Counted from the first letter of the stretch, positions 8,337 through 18,525 are shown. The stretch: 64,000 nucleotides of DNA from Solimonas sp041659605 (GCA_041659605.1 JBAZXW010000009.1:1-64000); one strand, 5' to 3'. Numbers and translations: made by a program. Notes: a model not told the origin generated them from the letters alone.

Positions 8337-9152
8337 TTACTCGAAGGCTTCGAAGAAGTGCTGCGGATCGAACAGGCGTTCGGGCAGGCGTTCGAGGATC
8401 GTGAAGTCGCTGAGCTTGACCTGGGTGCGCGTGCCTTCCTGCAGATTGCGCATCGTGTAGTCGAGCACCACCGAGTAGTCGTCGACGCTGAGGATGCTGG
8501 CGGCGTCGGCTTCGAGCAGCTTGAGCGGCTTGTCGGCCTTGGCGAAGAACTCGCTCTTGAGCAGCACGCAGCTGCCCTGATCAACATAAGACACGACCTT
8601 GCGGTAGCCGGAGGATTCGACGTCCGTCGCGGTTTCCAGCACGAAGGCCGGGCGCGTGGCGTAGACGCCGTCGGCCGTGCGGGTGGTCTGGCCGCTGTAG
8701 AGCAGGCCCAGCACCTGCTTGATCTCGCCGTAGCTGAAATCGGTGCCCCACAAGGGCTCCGCAGTGTTCTTGCCGGTGATCTGGATCGCCTTGGGTTCCG
8801 GCGGCAGATGGAAGTACACGGACTCCTCGTCGCCGGACTGCAGCATCAGATAGCTGGACCCGCTCATCGCGCGCGGTTCGAGCAACTTCACGTTGACCCG
8901 CGCCTCGGCCTTCGCCGACGGCTTCCAGTACAGCTTCAGGCGCAACGCGTGGTTGTTGCCCTCGCGGTCGCGGACGTCGAGGTTGAGATCGCGCAGCGCG
9001 CCGCGCTGCACCAGGTTGCGCTGCATGCAGGCCTGGATGTCGTCGACCGTCTGCGGGCGCGGCGTCGTCGACTTGGCGTCCTGTGCGCGGGCGGCTGCGA
9101 CCGAGCAGAGCAGGACGAGTGCAGCCTGCGCCGCGGCTTTGAGCTTGTTCAT
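8337..9152 (-). CDS. outer-membrane lipoprotein-sorting (LolA-like) periplasmic protein
   Basis: A 271-residue protein with a clear Sec signal peptide ending AAARA-Q near residue 23, followed by the beta-rich half-barrel typical of the LolA-like family that accompanies MMPL/RND exporters (segments RVNVKLLEPRAMSGSSYLML and LWGTDFSYGEIKQVLG are characteristic). It would carry or accept a hydrophobic substrate in the periplasm for the RND protein encoded just downstream. AGGGGA lies 5 bp before the ATG. The cargo is unknown. Confidence 0.82.
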   Translation of the reverse strand: MNKLKAAAQAALVLLCSVAAARAQDAKSTTPRPQTVDDIQACMQRNLVQRGALRDLNLDVRDREGNNHALRLKLYWKPSAKAEARVNVKLLEPRAMSGSSYLMLQSGDEESVYFHLPPEPKAIQITGKNTAEPLWGTDFSYGEIKQVLGLLYSGQTTRTADGVYATRPAFVLETATDVESSGYRKVVSYVDQGSCVLLKSEFFAKADKPLKLLEADAASILSVDDYSVVLDYTMRNLQEGTRTQVKLSDFTILERLPERLFDPQHFFEAFE

Positions 9153-9222
9153 GTATTCCCCTGGGATCCCGATGCCCGATTCTTCGGCGTGCCCGTGCCG
9201 GCGTCAACATGGATCCGCCAAC

Positions 9223-9253
9223 AAAAAACCCGCCGGCATCTCTGCCGGCGGGT
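9223..9253 (-). terminator. rho-independent terminator after the OmpA-family gene
   Basis: On the minus strand a perfect 10-bp GC-rich stem (CCCGCCGGCA pairing with TGCCGGCGGG, loop TCTC read on the plus strand) is followed by six T. It lies 20 bp past the stop of the gene at 9273, so it separates that gene from the LolA-like/RND operon. Confidence 0.88.
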
Positions 9254-9272
9254 CGGGGTGCTGCCAGAACAA

Positions 9273-10544
9273 TCAGTCCTCGATGACCTTGAGCTCGACG
9301 CGGCGGTTTTCCTCGCGCCCCTCTTCGGTGTCGTTGGTCGCGATCGGCTGCGATTCGCCGTAGCCGACGGGCGCCATGCGGCCGACGTCGACTTCGTGCT
9401 CGACCAGATAGGCCTTGACCGCGATCGCGCGGCGTTCGGACAGGCTCTGGTTGTAGGCGTCGGTGCCCACGTCGTCGGTATGGCCTTCGAGCTCGACGTC
9501 GACGTCCGGATAAGCCTGCAGCGTGCCGGCAACCTCGTTGAGGATGTCGCGCGCCGCCGGCGTCAGGATGTCGGAATCGAACTCGAACTTCACCCCGCGC
9601 AGGATGAACTTCTGCACCGCGGCGCAGCCGTTCTCGTCGACCTGCTCGCCCGGTCGCGGCTTGCGGCAGTCACCCAGAAGTGCGCAGCCGTTGGCGAGAA
9701 CCTTGGCGCCGGCCGGGGTGTTCGGGCACTCGTCGTCGGCGTCGAGCACGCCGTCGCCGTCCGCATCGAGCGGGCAGCCCACTTCGTTGACCTGCACGCC
9801 GGGCATCGTATCCGGGCACTGGTCCTGCGAATCGAGCACGCCATCGCCGTCGGAGTCGGCGTCGACCGGCGCGGCCGGTTCGGGTTCCGGAGGCGGCGGG
9901 GGCGGCGCCACGCCCAGCGGGAACAGCAGGCCGATGTTGAACAGGGCCTCCTGGAACGCGCCATTGTCCTCGCCGACGCCGGCCTGCTTGCGGTCGTGCT
10001 GATCGGTGCGATAACGCGCCTCGGTGCGCAGCGCGATGTGGCGATTGAACGGGAACAGGTAGCCGGCGCCGACGTCGAACACCGTCGACTTGTAGTTCGG
10101 GATCTCGCCGGGCTGGTTGTCCGTACGCCCGTACATCAGCGCGAGCAGGCCGTAGAAATTCGGCACCTTGTCGGACAGGAAGATCATCGCGCCCAGGCCG
10201 GCGCCCTTGAGTTCCGCGGAGTCGCCGCCGCCGGACTCGGGGTCCATCTGCGTGTAGAAGCCGGTCAGCTCCAGCGCCAGGCCGTCGGTCACCTTCTTGC
10301 CGACGGTGATCATGCCGCCGATGCCATCGTCGGTGCCGCGGTCTTTATCGACCCGCGTGTAGGAGAACATCGGCGAGACGTAGTAGTGGCGGCCCGGCAG
10401 CGCCTGTTCCATCGGTTCCGCGGACTCGGCGGAGTCTTCGAATTCGGAATAGTCGTCGTCCTGAGCCAGCGCCGGCTGGGCAGTCCCCAGCGTCAAAAGA
10501 AGTGCGAACAGCCCCCAGCCCCCAAACCCGTACTTTGGTCTCAT
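9273..10544 (-). CDS. OmpA-family outer-membrane protein with thrombospondin type 3 repeats
   Basis: A 423-residue protein: signal peptide (residues 1-27, ending PALA-Q), an eight-strand-type beta-barrel (about 40-215), a proline-rich hinge (PPPPPPEPEPA), two Asp-rich calcium-binding-type repeats (DSDGDGVLDSQDQCPDT and DADGDGVLDADDECPNT) and a C-terminal OmpA domain (about 300-420) with EGHTDDVGTDAYNQSLSERR, which binds peptidoglycan. It would tether the outer membrane to the cell wall. The ATG at 10544 is chosen because GGGGAGA precedes it and the signal peptide begins there; an upstream in-frame ATG at 10622 lacks this. It stands alone between a terminator and the divergent prfB. Confidence 0.9.
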   Translation of the reverse strand: MRPKYGFGGWGLFALLLTLGTAQPALAQDDDYSEFEDSAESAEPMEQALPGRHYYVSPMFSYTRVDKDRGTDDGIGGMITVGKKVTDGLALELTGFYTQMDPESGGGDSAELKGAGLGAMIFLSDKVPNFYGLLALMYGRTDNQPGEIPNYKSTVFDVGAGYLFPFNRHIALRTEARYRTDQHDRKQAGVGEDNGAFQEALFNIGLLFPLGVAPPPPPPEPEPAAPVDADSDGDGVLDSQDQCPDTMPGVQVNEVGCPLDADGDGVLDADDECPNTPAGAKVLANGCALLGDCRKPRPGEQVDENGCAAVQKFILRGVKFEFDSDILTPAARDILNEVAGTLQAYPDVDVELEGHTDDVGTDAYNQSLSERRAIAVKAYLVEHEVDVGRMAPVGYGESQPIATNDTEEGREENRRVELKVIED

Positions 10545-10614
10545 CGTTTCTCCCCAGAATCTGTCCATGTTCAGGACGATTGATCGTGTAACTATAACAG
10601 CGGCTTTCGCGGAA

Positions 10615-10644
10615 TTGCGCATCCATCCGCTGCCGCGCCGCTAT
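10615..10644 (+). promoter_or_regulatory. sigma-70 type promoter of prfB
   Basis: TTGCGC (10615-10620), an 18-bp spacer and a consensus TATAAT (10639-10644) precede prfB by about 40 bp. The promoter probably also serves lysS. Confidence 0.7.
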
Positions 10645-10686
10645 AATCCGCGCCCGTCGGACCCCGGCACTGTGTCATTGGCCCCC

Positions 10687-11782
10687 ATGGAACCCCAGCA
10701 GATCCGTAATGAGGTGAAAGCCCTGCACGCGCGTTTCGACGCGCTGCGGGGCTATCTTTGACTACGATAACAAGTGCGACCGCCTGGTCGAAGTCAATGC
10801 CGAGCTTGAGCGCAACGATGTCTGGAACGACCCCGAACGCGCGCAGAACCTGGGCCGTGAACGCGCCCGCCTCGAAGACGTGGTCAGGCCGCTCGAACGC
10901 GCCGACAGCGGACTGAGGGACGCCCTCGATCTGCTGGAACTGGCCGAGTCCGAGAACGACCAGTCAACCGTCGACGAGATCGCGCGCGACCTGGCGAATC
11001 TCGATCGCATGGCGGCGGATCTCGAGTTCAAGCGCATGTTCAGCGGCGAGCTCGATTCCGCCAACTGCTACCTCGACCTGCAGTCGGGTTCGGGCGGCAC
11101 CGAGGCGCAGGACTGGGCCGAGATGCTGCTGCGCATGTATATGAAGTGGGCCGAGGGCAAGGGCTTCAAGGTCGAGTTGATGGAGCGCTCGGACGGCGAA
11201 GTCGCGGGCATCAAGTCGGCGACCATCTTCGTCCAGGGCGATTACGCCTACGGCTGGCTGCGCACCGAGACCGGCGTGCACCGGCTGGTGCGCAAATCGC
11301 CGTTCGATTCAGGCAATCGCCGGCACACCTCGTTTTCCGGCGTATTCGTGTCGCCGGAAGTCGACGACAACATCGAGGTCGAGATCAATCCGGCGGACCT
11401 CGAAGTCGCGACCTACCGTTCCAGCGGCGCCGGCGGCCAGCACGTCAACAAGACCGAGTCGGCGATCCGCATCAAGCATGTGCCGACCGGCATCGTCGTA
11501 GCCTGCCAGATGGAGCGCAGCCAGCACGCCAACCGCGACCGCGCGATGAAGATGCTCAAGGCGCGGATGTACGAGGCGGAACTGCAGAAGCGCAACGTGC
11601 AGAAGCAGGCGCTCGAGGACTCCAAGGACGACATCGGCTGGGGCAGCCAGATCCGCTCCTACGTGCTCGACCAGTCGCGCATCAAGGACCTGCGCACCGG
11701 CGTCGAGATCGCCGACACGCAGAAAGTGCTCGACGGCCACCTCGATCCCTTCATCGAAGCGAGCCTGAAGCAGGGGCTCTGA
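10687..11782 (+). CDS. prfB: peptide chain release factor 2 (programmed +1 frameshift)
   Basis: Release factor that hydrolyses peptidyl-tRNA at UGA and UAA. The reading frame from ATG 10687 meets TGA at 10759 after 24 codons; skipping T10759 joins it to the frame ending at 11782, giving 364 residues, the usual RF2 size. The join is therefore 10687-10758 plus 10760-11782. The RF2 recognition tripeptide SPF (in VRKSPFDSG) and the catalytic GGQ loop (SSGAGGQHVNKTESA) are present. lysS follows 11 bp later, the same order as in Escherichia coli. This is not a broken gene: the frameshift autoregulates RF2 level. Confidence 0.97.
10750..10762 (+). promoter_or_regulatory. prfB: RF2 programmed +1 frameshift site
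   Basis: CTT TGA C (10756-10762) is the canonical slippery codon and in-frame UGA of prfB. The internal Shine-Dalgarno-like stretch just upstream reads GCGGGGC, weaker than the AGGGGG of E. coli but at the same distance (TAT between it and CTT). Low RF2 stalls the ribosome at UGA and promotes the shift. Confidence 0.95.
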
Positions 11783-11793
11783 CGACCAGTGCA

Positions 11794-13302
<1,509 letters not shown>

Positions 13303-13305
13303 TCC

Positions 13306-13335
13306 GTAGGGTGGGCTGAGCGAAGCGAAGCCCAC
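13306..13335. repeat. GTAGGGTGGGCTGAGCGAAGCG REP-like element
   Basis: GTAGGGTGGGCTGAGCGAAG followed by CGAAGCCCAC, immediately after lysS. It can fold through GTGGGCT/AGCCCAC. A diverged, doubled copy is at 48896-48982. This is a widespread gammaproteobacterial intergenic repeat type. Confidence 0.65.
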
Positions 13336-13342
13336 GGCATCG

Positions 13343-14530
13343 ATGGAGGCGAACATCCCACGCCGCTGGGTGCTGATACTCGGCACCATCGTCGCGATCG
13401 GGCCGATGTCGATCGACCTGTACCTGCCGAGCCTGCCGACGCTGCAGGCGCATTTCGGCACCGATGCGGGCGTCGTGCAGTACACGCTGGCGTCGTACTT
13501 CGTCGGCCTCGCGATCGGCCAGATCGCCTATGGCCCGATCGCGGATCGCTACGGTCGGCGCGGGCCGCTGCTGGCAGGCCTGGCCCTGTACGTACTGGCC
13601 TCGCTGGTCTGCGCCCTGGCGCCGTCGATCGAGGCGCTGATCGCCGCGCGCTTCGTGCAGGCGATCGGCGGCTGTTCCGGAATGATCATCGCCCGCGCGA
13701 TGGTACGTGACCGTCACGAAGGCCCCGACATGGCACGCGTGCTGTCGGCGCTGGTGCTGGTGATGGGTGTCGCGCCGGTGCTCGCGCCGCTGGCCGGCGG
13801 TCAGATCCTCGGCCTGTTCGGCTGGCGCGCGATCTTCGTCGTGCTCGCGCTGTTCGGCATGATGTGCTGGGGCGCGGCTTGGGCCGGTCTGCCGGAAACC
13901 ATCGGCGAGCGCAGCGGGCCGATCCGCGCCCGCAGCGTCGTGCGCGCCTATGCACAACTCCTGCGGCATCGGCGTTTCATGGGCTACACACTGGCCGGCG
14001 GCGTTGCCAGCGCCGGCATGTTCGCCTACATCACCGGCGCGCCCTTCGTATTCATCGAGGTGTTCGGCGTCGCGCCGGAGCGCTTCGGCCTGTTCTTCGG
14101 CGCGAACGCAGCCGGATTGATCGTCGCCTCCCAGCTCAACGGTTGGTTGCTGCGCCGCCTGCGCGCCGAGCGCATCGTGCGCGCGACACTGTCGGTCTTC
14201 GCGGCTTCGGCGCTGGTCTTGCTGCTTGCCGCTGCGACCCGCACCGGCGGCATCTGGGCCGTGGCGCTGCCGCTGTTTGTCTGCATCAGCAGTCTGGGTT
14301 TCAGCTTTCCGAATACGACGGCCGCCGCGATGGCGCCATTCGGCGATCGCGCCGGGCTCGCGTCCGCGCTGATGGGCACGCTGCAATTCGCAGCCGCGGC
14401 ATTGGCGGGCGCTGCCGTCGGCCTGCTCAACGACGGCACGTCGCTGCCGATGGCGCTGGTGATCGCCGGCTGCGGGCTCGCGTCGATCACGCTGCTGCGA
14501 GCACTCGTGCCCGTGCCGCGTGCAGGCTGA
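13343..14530 (+). CDS. MFS multidrug exporter, Bcr/CflA type
   Basis: A 395-residue transporter with twelve predicted membrane helices. The N-terminal motif IGPMSIDLYLPSLPTL is diagnostic of the Bcr/CflA (14-1-2 drug:proton antiporter) group, and the loop 2-3 motif GPIADRYGRRGPLL is the MFS motif A. It would export a drug or metabolite in exchange for protons. The 3' end is 2 bp from the convergent tolC-like gene, so no room is left for a terminator. Substrate unknown. Confidence 0.9.
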   Translation: MEANIPRRWVLILGTIVAIGPMSIDLYLPSLPTLQAHFGTDAGVVQYTLASYFVGLAIGQIAYGPIADRYGRRGPLLAGLALYVLASLVCALAPSIEALIAARFVQAIGGCSGMIIARAMVRDRHEGPDMARVLSALVLVMGVAPVLAPLAGGQILGLFGWRAIFVVLALFGMMCWGAAWAGLPETIGERSGPIRARSVVRAYAQLLRHRRFMGYTLAGGVASAGMFAYITGAPFVFIEVFGVAPERFGLFFGANAAGLIVASQLNGWLLRRLRAERIVRATLSVFAASALVLLLAAATRTGGIWAVALPLFVCISSLGFSFPNTTAAAMAPFGDRAGLASALMGTLQFAAAALAGAAVGLLNDGTSLPMALVIAGCGLASITLLRALVPVPRAG

Positions 14531-14532
14531 CT

Positions 14533-15855
14533 TCAGCCGCCAACCAGCAGGCGGTCGACTTCGGCGAGGTCGGTCTGGCCCAGGCTGCCGGCGGCGGCCT
14601 TGAGCCGCAGCACGAACAGCAGGTAGTCGTAGCGCGACTGGTAGTAGTTGCGCTCTGCGGCGTAGAGCTGCTGCTGCGCGTTGAGCACGTCCACGGCGGT
14701 GCGTGCGCCGACCTCCAGGCCGGTTTCGCTGGCTTCCAGCGCCGTGGTGCTGGAGACGACCGCCTGCTTGAACGCCTTCACGCGTGCGGCGCCGGTGACC
14801 ACGCCCTGATAGGCGTCGCGGGTGTTGCGCTCGACCTGGCGCTTCGCGCCCGTCAGTTCGGACGCGCGCTGCTCGCGCGTCGCGATCGACTGGCGCACGG
14901 CGGACTGCGTCGCGCCGCCGGCGAACAGCGGCAGCGTCACGCCCAGCGTGACCGAACTGCTCTCGGTTTCCTGTGGGAAGCTGCCGGATTCCGAAGTGCT
15001 GTCGCGATACACACCCTGCACGCCGACGGTCGGCAGGTGGCCGGCGCGCGCAGCCTGCACGCCGCGTTCGGCGATGTTCTGGTTCAACTGCGCGGCGAGC
15101 AGATCGAGGTTGCCCTGGAGCGCATCGCTGACCCACTGGTTGACGTCGGCCGGATTCGGCGCCGGCAGAGGGATGTCCTGTCCGAGCAGCGCCAGCGGCG
15201 GTACCGGCTGGCCGGTGATCTGGCCCAGAGCCAGGATCGCGCTGTCGAGCTGCTGCTGCGCCTGGATTTCCTGCGCGACGGTCAGGTCGTAGCGGGCTTG
15301 GGCTTCCTGCACGTCGGTGATCGCGGACAGGCCGACCTCGAAGCGCTTCTTCGCCTGTTCCAGCTGCCGTTCGACCGCGGCTTTCTCGCCCTGTGCGGAA
15401 CGCAGATTGTCGTGGGCGCCGAGCACGCCGAAGTAGGCCTCGGCGACGCGCAGCAGCAGCGTCTGCTCGGCGGAACGATAAGTGGCCTGCGCGAGTGCGA
15501 CCTGTTCGCTGGCCTGCTGCAGCCGCCGCCAGCTGGCAATGCTGACGATCGACTGGTTCAGCGTCACCGACAGCGCGTCGTCGTTGCCGTTGTTGTCGAT
15601 CGGGAACGTCGTGCCGCCCTGTTCGAACGTGCCGGTCGTCTCCGCGTAACCGTAGTTGTAGCTACCCGTCAGCTGCGGCAGCAGCGCGGCGCGCGCCTGC
15701 GGCTTGGCTTCGACGGCGGCGTCGCGCGCATGGCGCGCCGCCCAGATCGTCGTGTCGTTCTGCGCGGCGAGGTCGTAGACCTGCAGCAGGTCATTGGCCT
15801 GCGCCAGACCGGGAGCCAGGAGTGCCGCAGCCAGCAGGCGGAATTTCGGGTGCAT
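14533..15855 (-). CDS. tolC: TolC-family outer-membrane efflux protein
   Basis: A 440-residue outer-membrane channel: signal peptide (residues 1-20, ending GLAQA), then two repeated OEP domains with the family's long helical coiled coils; the helix segments RVAEAYFGVLGAHDNLRSAQ and the second-repeat NTRDAYQGVVTGAARVKAF are typical. It would form the exit duct for RND or ABC pumps and type I secretion. ATG 15855 is chosen because AAGGA precedes it and the signal peptide starts there. It follows the rhodanese gene by 22 bp, an arrangement common in gammaproteobacteria. Which pump it serves is not shown by neighbours. Confidence 0.9.
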   Translation of the reverse strand: MHPKFRLLAAALLAPGLAQANDLLQVYDLAAQNDTTIWAARHARDAAVEAKPQARAALLPQLTGSYNYGYAETTGTFEQGGTTFPIDNNGNDDALSVTLNQSIVSIASWRRLQQASEQVALAQATYRSAEQTLLLRVAEAYFGVLGAHDNLRSAQGEKAAVERQLEQAKKRFEVGLSAITDVQEAQARYDLTVAQEIQAQQQLDSAILALGQITGQPVPPLALLGQDIPLPAPNPADVNQWVSDALQGNLDLLAAQLNQNIAERGVQAARAGHLPTVGVQGVYRDSTSESGSFPQETESSSVTLGVTLPLFAGGATQSAVRQSIATREQRASELTGAKRQVERNTRDAYQGVVTGAARVKAFKQAVVSSTTALEASETGLEVGARTAVDVLNAQQQLYAAERNYYQSRYDYLLFVLRLKAAAGSLGQTDLAEVDRLLVGG

Positions 15856-15877
15856 GAGTGTCCTTGTGAGTTCTTTC

Positions 15878-16192
15878 TTAGTACCGCGGTACCGTTGGAT
15901 CGACGTGCATCGACCAGGCATCGAGTCCCCCGTCGACGCTTGAGACATCCTGAAAGCCGTTCTGTTCCAGGAAGCGCGCAGCCATCTGTGAGCGCACCCC
16001 GTGATGGCATAAGACGGCGATGTGCTGCGCAGGGTTTAATTCGACATAGCGCATCGGCAGCTCTTGCAGCGGAATATGCTTCGCGCCGGCGAGGCGGGCG
16101 GCAAACAATTCCTCGTCGGTGCGCACGTCGAGCACGGTCACGCCGGGCTGGCGCAGGCAGCGCTGCAGTTCGTGGACGTCGATGTTGCGCAT
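15878..16192 (-). CDS. single-domain rhodanese-like sulfurtransferase
   Basis: A 104-residue rhodanese domain. The active-site loop CHHGVRS carries the cysteine that would accept sulfur from a donor, in the six-residue loop shape of sulfurtransferases; the opening motif VTVLDVRTDEE and closing GGLDAWS are also present. It probably handles persulfide sulfur in the cytoplasm; no signal peptide is seen. It sits upstream of tolC in the same direction. Confidence 0.88.
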   Translation of the reverse strand: MRNIDVHELQRCLRQPGVTVLDVRTDEELFAARLAGAKHIPLQELPMRYVELNPAQHIAVLCHHGVRSQMAARFLEQNGFQDVSSVDGGLDAWSMHVDPTVPRY

Positions 16193-16228
16193 GGGGCGTC
16201 AGTCTACCGGAGTCGCGTGGCGGCTCTT

Positions 16229-17239
16229 TCAGCGCACCGTGAACCCGGTGCGGCCGATCAGCTGGCCGCTCTGCGTGACCACGCGCACTTCCCAGTCCCC
16301 GCGTGGATCCGCGGGGAAGGCGGTCTTGTGCGACCAGGCCCGGTAGCCGGCTTCGCGTCCGCCCTGGACGTCGAGCGCGACGACATCGACGGTGCGGCCG
16401 TTGAAGCGCCAGTGGTGTTCGATGCGCTCGCGCAGGCCGCGCGGGACGCGGATGCTGCTCCAGGCGTAGATGCCATGGGCCTGCAGGTCGGCTGCCGCGA
16501 TCTCGCCGAGGTCGACGCCCGGGGCACGGGCGGCGGCATCGATCGAAGCCGTGATGCGCATGTCGGCGACCCACAGCGAGGCCGGGGGGACCGCAACGCG
16601 GGCTTGCCAGGCGACCCACATCAGACCCGCGCTCAGGGCGAGCGCGAGCGCGCTGCGCAGCGGCACGCCGCGCAGCAGGGCACGCCAGGCGGGGATGCTC
16701 ACCACGCCCAGGCAGAGCAGCGCCAGGCCGAAGCTCTGCGAGGTGGTCAGGTGCCAGAGCATCGGCGCCGCGGTCAGTACGGTGATGGACCCGGATATGG
16801 CGTGAAAGGCCCACACTGCGGCGCGGCGCGGCAGGACCTGCCGGTAGTAGATCGGGTCCGCGATCGAAACCAGCGCGAGGACCGTCATCGTTGCGGTGAA
16901 CGCAAGCTGCGGCGAGGCCCATGCGGTCGTCGCATAGAAGAACGGCAGCGTGAAGAACAGGCACTCCTGGTGCAGCGCCTGCGCCGCGTAGCCCATCAGC
17001 CACGGCGGCACGCGCCAGCGTCCGCGCCGTTCGGCCATGCGCAGCAGCGCGGGCTCGAGTGCGGCGAGCAGCCACGACAGCGGCACCAGGATCACCAGTG
17101 CCTGGGCGACGCGTTCCTGGCGCTCGATCAGGGCAAAGCTGGCGATGCCGGCGGCGAAACTCGCCGCGGCGACGGCATGCTTCCAGCGTGCCCAGAGCGC
17201 CTGCCAGCGATCCGGGGCCTGCGACACTTCGTCGGTCAT
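16229..17239 (-). CDS. DUF5924/DUF2914 inner-membrane protein
   Basis: A 336-residue protein with about seven hydrophobic helices between residues 20 and 225, followed by a soluble C-terminal domain of about 110 residues (VADMRITASIDAA to TGFTVR) that resembles DUF2914; the N-terminal membrane part resembles DUF5924. The function is not known. The ATG (17239) overlaps the stop of the upstream LuxR-type gene by 4 bp, so the pair is translationally coupled and probably functions together. The family assignment is from memory of the pattern and is moderately sure. Confidence 0.7.
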   Translation of the reverse strand: MTDEVSQAPDRWQALWARWKHAVAAASFAAGIASFALIERQERVAQALVILVPLSWLLAALEPALLRMAERRGRWRVPPWLMGYAAQALHQECLFFTLPFFYATTAWASPQLAFTATMTVLALVSIADPIYYRQVLPRRAAVWAFHAISGSITVLTAAPMLWHLTTSQSFGLALLCLGVVSIPAWRALLRGVPLRSALALALSAGLMWVAWQARVAVPPASLWVADMRITASIDAAARAPGVDLGEIAAADLQAHGIYAWSSIRVPRGLRERIEHHWRFNGRTVDVVALDVQGGREAGYRAWSHKTAFPADPRGDWEVRVVTQSGQLIGRTGFTVR

Positions 17240-18228
17240 GCCGGCGGTTGCGGGTGAACCAGCCCGGCCAGTTCGGTGCGGCTGTAGACGCCGAGCTTGC
17301 GGTAGACGCGGTACAGATGGTTGGCGACCGTCGATGGCGCCACGCCGATCTTCTTCGCCACCTGCTTGAACGACAGGCCCTGGGCGACGCAGGTGACGAT
17401 CTCGCGCTCGCGCAGCGTCAGACGGTCGAGCGGTCCGGTCGGCCAGATCGTCAGCAAAGAGAGATCGCCCAGTGGTTCGCAGCGCACCATCAGATCCTGG
17501 AAGCTCGTGGTCTGATCCGGTTCCGGAATCGGGATCGGCAGCTCGTGCGGATTGCGGGTCGGGAAGCGCTCGTCGAGCATGTCGAGGAAGCGCACGGTCG
17601 CTTCGTGGAAAGTGCCGGCGGAATCGACCACGGCGGCGCCGGCCCCGTTGGGGCGCGCCGCATGGGTTTTCGCCAGATGCAGGAAGAAGGCGTGCGACGC
17701 GGCATTGAACAGATGGAAGGTGAAGCGTTTCTGGTATGCCCGTTCCGCTTCGGAAAAGCGATGGTTGTGGTCCTTGCGATACAGCGTCACCAGCGAATAC
17801 AGCCCGGAGCGGTGGTCCAGATGCCCGGTCGAGAGGATGCGGCGGATGCCGAAGGGCTCGAATGCGCGCTTGTAGATCTCGGATTCGAAAAACTCGTCGT
17901 CCGAAATCACGCTGGCCATGTCCACCGGCGTGTCGAGGTTCTGCAGGATGCGCGGAATGATCGGGTTGATCCGTGTCGTCGATTCCAGGATCTGCGGAAA
18001 CTCCGGCGGCAGATCGGTCACCGTGACCGTATGAAACTTCCAGCGCGCCACGCCGCCGCTGCCCCACAAGGCCGCGTCGAAGGGCACCACCGACTGCAGT
18101 TGGCGCAGGGCCCAGCGCCGGAATTCGTCCGCTGCCACCGACAGCCCCGACCGGTACAGGCGGGCAATGACGCGGTCGGCGGGATCGATGCTGTCGTTGT
18201 GGGCGATCTTGGGCATGCCGACGTTCAT
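17236..18228 (-). CDS. LuxR-type transcriptional regulator
   Basis: A 330-residue regulator with a C-terminal LuxR helix-turn-helix (about residues 265-325: LTLREREIVTCVAQGLSFKQ...APSTVANHLYRVYRKLGV). The N-terminal 260 residues match no domain I can name; no receiver domain, PAS signature or acyl-homoserine-lactone-binding residues were recognised. It is the first gene of a two-gene unit with the DUF5924 membrane protein and faces a 398-bp noncoding region. It may be an orphan regulator of that membrane protein or of the candidate small RNA across the gap (inference). Confidence 0.82.
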   Translation of the reverse strand: MNVGMPKIAHNDSIDPADRVIARLYRSGLSVAADEFRRWALRQLQSVVPFDAALWGSGGVARWKFHTVTVTDLPPEFPQILESTTRINPIIPRILQNLDTPVDMASVISDDEFFESEIYKRAFEPFGIRRILSTGHLDHRSGLYSLVTLYRKDHNHRFSEAERAYQKRFTFHLFNAASHAFFLHLAKTHAARPNGAGAAVVDSAGTFHEATVRFLDMLDERFPTRNPHELPIPIPEPDQTTSFQDLMVRCEPLGDLSLLTIWPTGPLDRLTLREREIVTCVAQGLSFKQVAKKIGVAPSTVANHLYRVYRKLGVYSRTELAGLVHPQPPA

Positions 18229-18283
18229 CGGATTCTTTTAAGCCGTTTTTACTATCGGCTCAAGTCGGGGATACGAGGATAAT

Positions 18284-18371
18284 GGTTGGATTGCATCGAC
18301 GGCGTCAGCGCCGCGATACCGACCAAGGGGTTGGGGAGCTAGGGGATGGCGGCCTATTGGCCGCCTTTTTT
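18284..18371 (+). ncRNA. candidate small RNA ending in a strong terminator
   Basis: The plus strand has a GATAAT box at 18278-18283, then about 60 bases of G-rich sequence without a start codon and reading frame of note, and a perfect terminator (18348-18371). No gene on the plus strand precedes the terminator, so the transcript that it ends must begin within the gap. Several GGA-containing stretches (GGGGAG, GGGGATGG) are present, as in CsrA/RsmA-binding RNAs, but no convincing -35 hexamer is seen. The exact 5' end is a guess. Confidence 0.35.
18348..18371 (+). terminator. rho-independent terminator in the gap before groES
   Basis: GGCGGCC, loop TATT, GGCCGCC and six T. The orientation is plus strand only (no A-run on the other side), so it is not the end of the LuxR-type gene, which is transcribed away. 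Confidence 0.85.
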
Positions 18372-18385
18372 GTGTTTGTGTGTCC

Positions 18386-18433
18386 GTCCTGGACAAGCCG
18401 GCGCCGTCCCTTGCGCCGACTTTCAAAACAAGC
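18386..18433 (+). repeat. hairpin repeat copy A (TCCC loop, ACTTTCAAAACAAGC tail)
   Basis: Flank TCCTGGACAAGC, stem CGGCGC/GCGCCG (18399-18404 with 18413-18418) around a loop containing TCCC, then ACTTTCAAAACAAGC ending at 18433. One of four copies in the window; see copies at 20693, 25364 and 47447. Confidence 0.75.
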
Positions 18434-18496
18434 GCGGCATTTTTCTTCAACGGGCGGCCACCGCGCAGCGTGGCCCCACTATTGGTCGCGCCGGCA

Positions 18497-18523
18497 CTTG
18501 AATCCTGCGGGACTGTCCCCAAC
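18497..18523 (+). promoter_or_regulatory. sigma-32 (RpoH) type heat-shock promoter of groES-groEL
   Basis: CTTGAAT, a 13-bp spacer and CCCCAAC, close to the RpoH consensus CTTGAAA-N13-CCCCAT. Transcription would start near 18530, inside the CIRCE-like operator. Confidence 0.72.
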
Positions 18524-18525
18524 AA

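Noticed and set aside
5547..10583. Long plus-strand frames of 799 and 872 residues
   Set aside because: Both are antisense to the RND, LolA-like and OmpA-family genes and have shadow composition.
10759..10761. In-frame TGA near the start of prfB as a possible pseudogene
   Set aside because: CTT-TGA-C at this exact place is the conserved programmed frameshift of RF2.
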